Made by a program: the position numbers and the translations under genes
The notes under the pieces: generated by a model
What the model saw: only the letters and a program-made list of their open reading frames with translations
Databases searched by the model: none
Told to the model about the DNA's origin: nothing
Assembly: GCA_016787295.1 (NCBI GenBank)
Contig: JAEUUX010000146.1
Span: forward strand, 1-64,000
DNA length: 64,000 bases
DNA from: Chitinophagales bacterium
Lineage (GTDB): Bacteria; Bacteroidota; Bacteroidia; Chitinophagales; UBA2359
Direction of reading: 5' to 3'
In this document: positions 46,783-54,313 of the stretch, piece after piece
How positions within the stretch are numbered: position 1 is the stretch's first letter
Layout: each line of letters opens with the position of its first letter

Positions 46783-49700
46783 ATGAAAACATCTTTTTTT
46801 TTAATTCTTTTTTGTTTTAGCTGGCACATACAAGGAACTTTTGCCCGTACTACCCTAAAGTATACAGAAATAGACAGTAGTGTATACCAAAAACTACTAT
46901 CTCCAAAAATGGCAGATTTTTATATATTTGACATAAACTGTGTCAGTATGCTTGATTTTTTGCACAATAATCCTACTTTTGATTGGCAATTAGGCAAAAA
47001 AATGACATGGAAAACAAGCATCATAAAAAATAATTTTTTACTATCTGACACAAAAATTACTTCTGCAACCAACCAACATATCCAGTTGCCTTTTTTGCAG
47101 TTATACAATGGGCAGATTAATACAAAAGGTTACATCAATTTGTCTATCGACTCTACGGCTTTGTATGCTACCATCATAGATGAGCAACAAAACACTTGGT
47201 TGCTACAACCGCTACAGGATTGGCTGCCAAATCAAGCAACACTGTCACATTATATATTGTATAGGGTTGTTGATACGACCCCAATTATTCCTTTGGATTG
47301 TGGCAACAAAGAGCAAACAACACAAATTCCGACGACTGTTGCAAACAATTTTCTTGCACAAGATCAAGATGATAATAGTAGTGATTGTGTAGAAACTATT
47401 AGGTTGTCCTTGATAACCGAATACTCAATGTTACAAAAACACCAAACTCCTGCTCGCTTAACCAAATATCTAATTACTTTGTTGCAAAGTATGAACGTCA
47501 ATTATACGCCGCTTCATGTTCAATTTGCATTACAAGAATTATATATTATTGATTGTGAAAATTGCTCATATTTTTCATCAAGCACCAATCCCAATACTCG
47601 TTTAGATAGTTTCAGGGATTATACAAACAACAATACTATTTTATTGCCCAACTATGATGTTGCTCAACTTTGGACTAATGATGATTTGGACGGCACGGTC
47701 ATTGGCTTAAGTTATATCAATGGCATTTGTACTCCCAACAAATATAGCTTGGTGCAAGATATTTCGCCCAAATTTCAAGCGATGCGTATGTTGATGGCAC
47801 ATGAATTAGGGCATAGCTTGGGAGCTAATCATGACCCTAATAGCACAAACTACATCATGCGTCCAACTATCAGCGCTACTGCCACCGAATTTTCGCCCAC
47901 TTCTGTCAATGATATAAAACAAACCATCGTTCAACGTTCATGCCTTGCCGCCTGCACCAATTGTCATACAAGCAGCAAACCTACACTTTATAATCGCCTA
48001 ACCAATTCGTCGCAAATTACTTGGATACCTTCCGACGACACCAATCTCTATGGCATTGCTTTGTACTTTTATGGCACCACCACACGCACAGATAGTCTTG
48101 TGGTTAGTGACACAACTTGCACATTTGTTAATCTTAACCCCTGCAAACTGTACGAAGCTCGTGTCTACGGTATCTGTAATAATGACACTCATTCTGTTGC
48201 ACAAAAAATTTTAATCCCAACTGCCACAATAGCAGCCAGTTTACAAAAAATTGATGATAGCAATTACCAAATACTTGCCTATAATAATGGCTTAAGTGTC
48301 CAATTATTGTTTCGTGAAACAGGTGGTAGTAGTTTTATACTTAATCAAACAGTATCGAATTTCCCCTACAACCTCCCTCCTATTTCGCCTTGCAAAAACT
48401 ATGAAGTTATACTACAATATGGGTGTGATAGCCTTGTTGGTGGCTCAACAACCCTTAGTATTGCTGCCATAAGTAGTTATGGGCTTATTACCCAAAAACA
48501 AGATGCTACAAACATTGGTATTGCTTTCTTTAGTACTGCAACAAACTACGATTTCAGGGTGCAAATTACGAAGGTTTTGGATAATTTGGTTGTTATCGAT
48601 ACGATTTTGTTGCCAACTAGCCTACATTCCATTGGTAATTTGAAGCCTTGTACCAACTACGAAGCCGCTGTTTTTGCCACTTGTCCCGATGGCACAGTTG
48701 CTCCCAAACGTACCGCTACTTTTACCACCGCCGATATTGCCATCTTACAAATTCGGACAGATAGCTGTAATAGTCTTACACAAACCTATCAAGCTGAAGT
48801 AAGCATTGGGCATAATCACCTCACCGATTCGCAAAATAACACCTTCACTGCTTGGGTCAATAATGTGCCATATATCTACAATTATGAGACTCCGCCACAA
48901 ACCATTGTCTTGCCTCCTTTGCCCGCCAATGCTAATCAGATAGCGATACAAATCAATGATAACCATTTTTCTGACGAATGCCAAGTATCCACACAATATA
49001 CCGCACCACCAAGTCAATGTCATTGTAACGTTATTTTTTTCGAAAACTTCGAAAATTGCACACTCCCCAATGCCTGGAAAAACACTCCTTTGGGCAGCAA
49101 TTGGCAAGCAAAATGGCAAATTGGAAATGCCTCAAACAACAAGAATTTGGACGGAACTTGTATGGCTTTTTTTGATGATGATAGTCAAGATAATGACGGA
49201 GGGGAAAGCGTTCAATTGGAATCTCCCACTATCAATTTAGACAATTATACCGATATTAGTCTACAATTCGACTATAATTTTCATACTATCAATGGTGATT
49301 TTTGGATAGACATTTGGAACGGAAGTCAGTGGATTCGCCTTGCCGATGCCAATGGTGGCAATTGCGGCACGTGGGACTGTGACTATCCACGTGCAGATTT
49401 TGATATAACACCCTACAAAAATGCTAACTTTAAAATCAGGTTCATCTATACCGATGGCGATGCTTGGGATTGGTATGTAGGCATAGACAATATACAATTG
49501 TGTGGTTATCCCACCAATAATTCCTGTACTGCCAACTTCTACTATCCCAATGGCACAACTTATTGCTCTTCCAACGATTTTCCAAGTCCTGTCATAAGCG
49601 GTTCGCCCAACGGCATTTTTTCTGCTACTCCCAGTGGCTTGTCCATCAATCCACAAACAGGACTTATTAACCTAACCAATAGTGTTATAGGCAACTACAC

Positions 49701-50436
49701 CATCACCTATACCGTCAATAATACGTGTGTAACAACACAAAATATCATTATTCGCCTTAACTGCTATACCACTTTGCGTGCCAAAGTATTCCTGCAAGGC
49801 TGTTATAGTCCTCTTCTACATCAACAAACCACCACTCTGTTAAACACCCAACAACTCCCTCTCTATCAGCCTTATCATACAACAAATTTTCAATACTTTG
49901 GCACCGAAAAAGTAACAACATTTGCCGATTTCCCCTCGACAGTCGTCGATTGGGTCTTATTAGAACTTCGTAAAACTGATAATCCCACCCAAATTATTGC
50001 CACAAAAGCAGCCTTATTGCTCAACAATGGCACAATTACCGATGCAGACAACCCAAGTTCCAATAGTGTAAAATGGTATGGAATGGCAGACCAACCCCAC
50101 TTACTTACCATCAAACATCGCAACCATCTGGCAATACAAAGCAGTATTCCTATTACGTTACCCAATACCACTCCCTACAATTTTACCAACGCCGCCAGCA
50201 AAGCCATGGGTACAGACTCACAAGCCATATTAGAAAACAATACCTTTGGCATGTATGTTGGGGACTCTGATGCCAATCATCGCATACAACTTGTTGATTA
50301 CAATGCTTATATATCACAACAAAACACTACTAACACCTACACAAATACCGATTTTAATATGGACGGAACAGTCAACTTGTTGGATTATCTAAAACTCAAA
50401 CCCAATTTACAACGCATAGGGTTTGTGCGCCCTTAG
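46783..50436 (+). CDS. Secreted reprolysin-like metalloprotease with dockerin-like C-terminus
   Basis: 1217 residues. A signal peptide (MKTSFFLILFCFSW, cleavage near TFAR) and propeptide-like region precede an M12B/reprolysin-type zinc protease: HELGHSLGANHD at 340-351 supplies three His ligands and the catalytic Glu, and NYIMRPT just after is the Met-turn. Then come about four fibronectin III-like domains (about 405-740), a MAM/jelly-roll-like domain (about 745-910: IFFENFENC, DFWIDIWNGSQWIRLAD, WDWYVGIDNIQLCG), a beta domain, and a final segment with two EF-hand-like loops, DSDANHRIQLVD and DFNMDGTVNLLD, as in dockerins. No ordinary T9SS tail is seen. The frame is open 89 codons upstream through a terminator and promoter; the ATG at 46783 starts the signal peptide. 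Confidence 0.85.
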   Translation: MKTSFFLILFCFSWHIQGTFARTTLKYTEIDSSVYQKLLSPKMADFYIFDINCVSMLDFLHNNPTFDWQLGKKMTWKTSIIKNNFLLSDTKITSATNQHIQLPFLQLYNGQINTKGYINLSIDSTALYATIIDEQQNTWLLQPLQDWLPNQATLSHYILYRVVDTTPIIPLDCGNKEQTTQIPTTVANNFLAQDQDDNSSDCVETIRLSLITEYSMLQKHQTPARLTKYLITLLQSMNVNYTPLHVQFALQELYIIDCENCSYFSSSTNPNTRLDSFRDYTNNNTILLPNYDVAQLWTNDDLDGTVIGLSYINGICTPNKYSLVQDISPKFQAMRMLMAHELGHSLGANHDPNSTNYIMRPTISATATEFSPTSVNDIKQTIVQRSCLAACTNCHTSSKPTLYNRLTNSSQITWIPSDDTNLYGIALYFYGTTTRTDSLVVSDTTCTFVNLNPCKLYEARVYGICNNDTHSVAQKILIPTATIAASLQKIDDSNYQILAYNNGLSVQLLFRETGGSSFILNQTVSNFPYNLPPISPCKNYEVILQYGCDSLVGGSTTLSIAAISSYGLITQKQDATNIGIAFFSTATNYDFRVQITKVLDNLVVIDTILLPTSLHSIGNLKPCTNYEAAVFATCPDGTVAPKRTATFTTADIAILQIRTDSCNSLTQTYQAEVSIGHNHLTDSQNNTFTAWVNNVPYIYNYETPPQTIVLPPLPANANQIAIQINDNHFSDECQVSTQYTAPPSQCHCNVIFFENFENCTLPNAWKNTPLGSNWQAKWQIGNASNNKNLDGTCMAFFDDDSQDNDGGESVQLESPTINLDNYTDISLQFDYNFHTINGDFWIDIWNGSQWIRLADANGGNCGTWDCDYPRADFDITPYKNANFKIRFIYTDGDAWDWYVGIDNIQLCGYPTNNSCTANFYYPNGTTYCSSNDFPSPVISGSPNGIFSATPSGLSINPQTGLINLTNSVIGNYTITYTVNNTCVTTQNIIIRLNCYTTLRAKVFLQGCYSPLLHQQTTTLLNTQQLPLYQPYHTTNFQYFGTEKVTTFADFPSTVVDWVLLELRKTDNPTQIIATKAALLLNNGTITDADNPSSNSVKWYGMADQPHLLTIKHRNHLAIQSSIPITLPNTTPYNFTNAASKAMGTDSQAILENNTFGMYVGDSDANHRIQLVDYNAYISQQNTTNTYTNTDFNMDGTVNLLDYLKLKPNLQRIGFVRP

Positions 50437-50469
50437 CCTTATTGCCATACCTTTTCAAAACTTTTTTCT

Positions 50470-51489
50470 ATGACACATCGTTTGATAGGTTTTCTTTTTC
50501 TCTTGTCAAACCTACTGTTAATGACAATAGCCTGTTCATTAGACCCTAAAAATAATAATGAAAAAAACGTAACTAAAGGGCTTTGGACGGAATTTAGCAA
50601 TATTAGCCTGCCTTACTATATTCATAATGATCAACTAAGCCGACTCTCTCAGTATCCCCTCATCACAAATCCTGACACAAATATTTTTTCTGCCCAAAGC
50701 AAGCAAGTTCCTTTGTATGCTATTGGCAAAATAGTATTTCCTAAAGATACTATCGCATTACTGTATGCTTTTTCTCAACAAAGTAATAATTATATTCATC
50801 TGGTTTTAATCAATACACAAAACCAACAACTAATAAGCTATCCTTTGGCATACCAAAAAACTAATCAGACAAAAGTAGCCCTTATTCAACCAACAAAAAA
50901 TATCCAAACTGCTATTCATACCTATAATTATAATAACGAAACCAATCAACATATTTTCCGCGACTCTACCTTAATACAATATTTTCGATTAGGTGAACCC
51001 ATCTTTAACCTTCCTATTGATACCATACAACAGCAAGATATCAACACAGATGGAACATACGATGAGATATTCATTGTTCCTCCTATTATTAACATACCTT
51101 ATCCCGAAAATCCTAATTTTTTTGTTTGTAATCCCAATCCCTGCAAAACTTTGGTTAAATTCTCTTTGCCTAATTTACCCCCTATCGAAGTACCTACGCA
51201 TGAAAAAATAAAAATTAAAAACATTGGTGACTTAGACGAAAATCAATATACAGATTTATTAATATCAACTAATTATCAATGGCAAACCTATCAAACTGCG
51301 TATGTGTATGCCTATAACCTAAAAAATACTGCCACTTGGCAATTAATAGATAGCATACAAACTTACAATTCGCACGATAAAAATGTGCAAATAAAAAAGA
51401 TAAATTTGCACGAATTTTTGCTTATTGCCAAAAATTTTGACCATCAAAAAGGCGTATTTTACAACAACATTAAAAAAATAAATTTCTAA
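50470..51489 (+). CDS. Lipoprotein of unknown function
   Basis: 339 residues with a lipoprotein signal (FLFLLSNLLLMTIAC, Cys22), so it should be lipid-anchored. I do not recognise the body. Two segments, DTIQQQDINTDGTYDEIFIV and IKNIGDLDENQYTDLLIST, have the D-x-D/N-x-D-G-x-x-D calcium-loop pattern of FG-GAP/VCBS beta-propeller blades, so a partial propeller-like fold is possible. It begins 33 bases after the metalloprotease and is probably co-transcribed with it. AT-rich codon use like its neighbour. Confidence 0.75.
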   Translation: MTHRLIGFLFLLSNLLLMTIACSLDPKNNNEKNVTKGLWTEFSNISLPYYIHNDQLSRLSQYPLITNPDTNIFSAQSKQVPLYAIGKIVFPKDTIALLYAFSQQSNNYIHLVLINTQNQQLISYPLAYQKTNQTKVALIQPTKNIQTAIHTYNYNNETNQHIFRDSTLIQYFRLGEPIFNLPIDTIQQQDINTDGTYDEIFIVPPIINIPYPENPNFFVCNPNPCKTLVKFSLPNLPPIEVPTHEKIKIKNIGDLDENQYTDLLISTNYQWQTYQTAYVYAYNLKNTATWQLIDSIQTYNSHDKNVQIKKINLHEFLLIAKNFDHQKGVFYNNIKKINF

Positions 51490-51734
51490 CAAAACAACAT
51501 ATAGAGTTTTTAATACAATTAAAATCGCAATCTTAAAAAGCACGTAAAAATACCATTTTCATGTCCCAAACTCACAAAAAAGTTATATTTTCAGCATTTT
51601 CTAGAAAAAACGCAAAAAAACATGCACCAAAGTAGTGCAATGTGTACTAATCCCAAAATTTGTTTGTACTTTAGCGCGGAATTTTATGAAACACTGACAA
51701 GTATCATTTATACGTACATTTTTAATTTTTTTTC
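51490..51734. other. Intergenic region before the Gly-rich protein gene
   Basis: 245 AT-rich bases. TACTTTAG at 51669-51676 is an imperfect -7 box 59 bases before the ATG. Nothing else is seen. Confidence 0.45.
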
Positions 51735-53933
51735 ATGAAAAAACTATTCTTTTGCATTGCCTTAATCTTTGCTGTAAGCATGCAGATGTTTGCGCAAAGT
51801 GGTAGTACAAAGAATGTTGCTTCTCTAAGCTCCCAAGATGTAAATGCCATAGCGCAATTTGCACTTAAGGTAACAGAAAACCCGAACGATCTAGGGTTAA
51901 TGGCACCTATTGGGACAATAGCGATAGATGAAGCAACTTCTTCAGTCTACCTAAAAGAAGGAGCAGGAGTTAAGGGATGGACACAACTTCCGATTCTTAA
52001 TCTCGATTCTTCTTTCAATGCCGACACACAGTTAGCAGTAGCAGCTACTGTTATTTCTACTGGCGGCGGTGGCGGTGGCGGTGGTTCTACCGCTCCAACA
52101 GGCGGCGGCGGCGGCGGCGGCTCAACTGCTCCAACTGGCGGCGGCGGTGGTTCTACCGCTCCAACAGGTGGCGGTGGTTCAACAGCCTCAACAGCAGCAA
52201 CTGGCGGCGGTGGTTCAACAGCTTCTACAGCCTCAACAGCAGCAACTGGCGGCGGTGGTTCAACAGCTTCTACAGCCTCAACAGCAGCAACTGGCGGTGG
52301 TGGTTCAACAGCTTCTACAGCCTCAACAGCAGCAACTGGCGGCGGTGGTTCTACAGCCTCAACAGCAGCAACTGGCGGCGGCGGAACTGGCTCAACTGCT
52401 CCAACTGGTGGCGGAACTAGCTCAACAGCTTCTACAGGCTCAACCGGCGGTAGTGGTGGCGGAACTGGCTCAACAGCTTCTACAGGCTCAACTGGCGGTA
52501 GCGGTGGCGGAACTAGCTCAACTGGCTCAACAGCTTCTACAGGCTCAACTGGCGGTAGTGGTGGTGGAACTGGTTCAACTGGCTCAACAGCTTCTACAGG
52601 CTCAACTGGTGGTAGTGGCGGCGGAAGCGGCACAACTGGCGGTGGCTCAACTGGCGGTAGTGGCGGCGGAAGCGGCACAACTGGCGGTGGCTCAACTGGC
52701 GGTAGTGGTGGCGGAAGCGGCACAACTGGCGGTGGCTCAACTGGTGGTAGTGGCGGCGGAAGCGGCACAACTGGCGGTGGTACAGGTACTTCTGGTGGCG
52801 GCACAGGCACATCTGGCGGCGGCGGTGGTACAGGTACTTCTGGTGGCGGCACAGGCACAACTGGCGGCGGTGGCGGCACAACTGGTACATGTGTAAGTCC
52901 TGCTCCAAGCGTTAGTGATGCAAGCGTATGTCAAGGACAATCAGTTAATTTGGCATCATTGGCAACAGGTACTAGCTTGTTGTGGTATGATAATCCAAGT
53001 GACTTAACTGGTAGTACAACAGCTCCAACAGTGAATACTAGTGTAGCTGGAACATATATGTTCTATGTATCTCAAACAACTGCTGGCTGTTCAGAAAGTT
53101 CATTAAGCGAGATTACTGTTAACGTTATCAGTAGTGCTGGATTATTGAGCAGTGGTGTACAACAAGTGGTGCCTTCTGATGGCGGTATTAGTCCATTCAG
53201 TTACAACCAAGTAGAAATTGTAATTACTGGTGGTTCAGCACCATATAATTTCGAATGGGATATCGAAGGATATGTACGTTATGACATCGATTATACTGAA
53301 ACAGGTGCTATTGTTACTATATTCTATACTGATTCTGCTAACTGGACAGTGACTGTAAGTGACGAAAGCACACAATGTTCTTCTTCTGGTGATTTAGTAT
53401 TCTCTGATGATGCTAATGGTAACACCGAATTGAACATCGATAGCTATGATGTTACTGCTGACGATGGTACTGGTAGCGGCGGAGTAGATATTGCAGTATC
53501 TGGTGGCTGTGGTCCATACACTTATGAATGGAGTAATGGTGCTACAACTCAAGATGTTAGTGGTTTAGCTACAGGCTGGTACTATGTTGTTGTAACAGGT
53601 TGTAATGGCGAGCAGGCTGTTGGTTGGTACTGGGTACCAAGCGAACGTCGTGGTCGTAAGACAGACATGGATATTTCCATGAATGCTTATCCAAATCCGG
53701 CTAATGAGGCTACAACTATTGAGTTCATCAGTTCAGAAAGTGGTAATGCTGATGTTAGCGTGTTCGACTTGTCAGGTAAAGCTGTTGCCAATGTTTACAA
53801 AGGCGAAGTTGTTGCTGGTCAAGTATACAAAGCACCATTCAGTGTTGGTAACTTACCTGTAGGTATGTACATTGTTAAATTGACTACCGATTCTGGTATG
53901 GTACAAACTTCTAAACTTAATGTTGCTCGATAG
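51735..53933 (+). CDS. Gly/Ser/Thr-repeat surface protein with T9SS sorting tail
   Basis: 732 residues. Signal peptide (MKKLFFCIALIFAVSMQMFAQ); a short N-terminal domain (about 22-105); a very long low-complexity region (about 108-385) of Gly4-Ser-Thr-Ala/Pro and GSGTTGGGSTGGSGG units; an Ig-like domain (about 388-465, CVSPAPSVSDASVCQGQSV); two SprB/PKD-like domains (about 465-640, YTYEWSNGATTQDVSGLATG); and a type A T9SS sorting domain (about 645-732, NAYPNPANEATTIEF...GKAVANVYKG...LPVGMYIVKLTTDSG). The downstream half is rich in T-ending codons (GGT, GCT, ACT), unlike its neighbours, which suggests high expression. Likely an abundant flexible surface or matrix protein. Confidence 0.88.
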   Translation: MKKLFFCIALIFAVSMQMFAQSGSTKNVASLSSQDVNAIAQFALKVTENPNDLGLMAPIGTIAIDEATSSVYLKEGAGVKGWTQLPILNLDSSFNADTQLAVAATVISTGGGGGGGGSTAPTGGGGGGGSTAPTGGGGGSTAPTGGGGSTASTAATGGGGSTASTASTAATGGGGSTASTASTAATGGGGSTASTASTAATGGGGSTASTAATGGGGTGSTAPTGGGTSSTASTGSTGGSGGGTGSTASTGSTGGSGGGTSSTGSTASTGSTGGSGGGTGSTGSTASTGSTGGSGGGSGTTGGGSTGGSGGGSGTTGGGSTGGSGGGSGTTGGGSTGGSGGGSGTTGGGTGTSGGGTGTSGGGGGTGTSGGGTGTTGGGGGTTGTCVSPAPSVSDASVCQGQSVNLASLATGTSLLWYDNPSDLTGSTTAPTVNTSVAGTYMFYVSQTTAGCSESSLSEITVNVISSAGLLSSGVQQVVPSDGGISPFSYNQVEIVITGGSAPYNFEWDIEGYVRYDIDYTETGAIVTIFYTDSANWTVTVSDESTQCSSSGDLVFSDDANGNTELNIDSYDVTADDGTGSGGVDIAVSGGCGPYTYEWSNGATTQDVSGLATGWYYVVVTGCNGEQAVGWYWVPSERRGRKTDMDISMNAYPNPANEATTIEFISSESGNADVSVFDLSGKAVANVYKGEVVAGQVYKAPFSVGNLPVGMYIVKLTTDSGMVQTSKLNVAR
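52056..52880. repeat. Coding tandem repeats, 45-bp units
   Basis: Tandem units within the Gly-rich region. Two unit types recur with a 45-base step: one encodes STASTASTAATGGGG (about 52200-52380) and one encodes GSGTTGGGSTGGSGG (about 52615-52780). High identity between units makes length variation likely. Confidence 0.85.
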
Positions 53934-53968
53934 TAGTATTCATTGAGTAAAAAAGTAATTTAAAAAAG

Positions 53969-54003
53969 CAAACCCGCTAACTGTTATAGTTGGCGGGTTT
54001 GTT
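53969..54003 (+). terminator. Terminator after the Gly-rich protein gene
   Basis: CAAACCCGCTAACT pairs with AGTTGGCGGGTTTG (one wobble). Confidence 0.85.
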
Positions 54004-54031
54004 ATTTATATACCTCAAAAGCATTGTAAAA

Positions 54032-54088
54032 AACATAAAATCCGTCATAAATGCCTGACAATCAGGTATTTATGACGGATTTTGTTAT
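54032..54088. terminator. Second, longer bidirectional hairpin (contains palindrome copy 3)
   Basis: AAAATCCGTCATAAAT pairs with ATTTATGACGGATTTT, and CCTGA pairs with TCAGG at the tip around CAA. The tip is the reverse complement of the palindrome core at 24144. Confidence 0.8.
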
Positions 54089-54117
54089 GTATTTAGTCAA
54101 AAAATGTGCTATTTAAC

Positions 54118-54227
54118 GAGTGGCGAAGCGCGTTAGGGATGCGGAGGGTGGCGTTAGCCAGTGCGGAGAGTAACGCAGCACCAAGCGAAGCGAAGCCCGT
54201 AGCAGCCCGACCCGCAGGGAAACGCCC
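54118..54227 (-). repeat. Dispersed intergenic repeat, copy D
   Basis: Close to copy B (20026-20135) along its whole length, both carrying GGTGGCGTTAGCCAGTGCGG, and related in reverse to copies A and C. It lies between the convergent Gly-rich protein and priA genes. Confidence 0.86.
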
Positions 54228-54313
54228 AAAAGATAATTATAGGAGGGCTTTATTAGACAATTTTTTAGAGATGTTCAACAAGCAATTTTGGAGGTCAAAC
54301 TAAAATTTTTTTT

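Noticed and set aside
51947-52879. A 310-codon minus-strand frame encoding a Pro/Val/Glu-rich repeat protein
   Set aside because: It is the exact antisense of the Gly/Ser/Thr repeat region; glycine and alanine codons read backwards give proline and valine. The plus-strand gene has a signal peptide and sorting domain.
54106-54303. 65-codon plus-strand frame
   Set aside because: It lies almost wholly within dispersed repeat D and its Ala/Arg-rich product is a by-product of the repeat.
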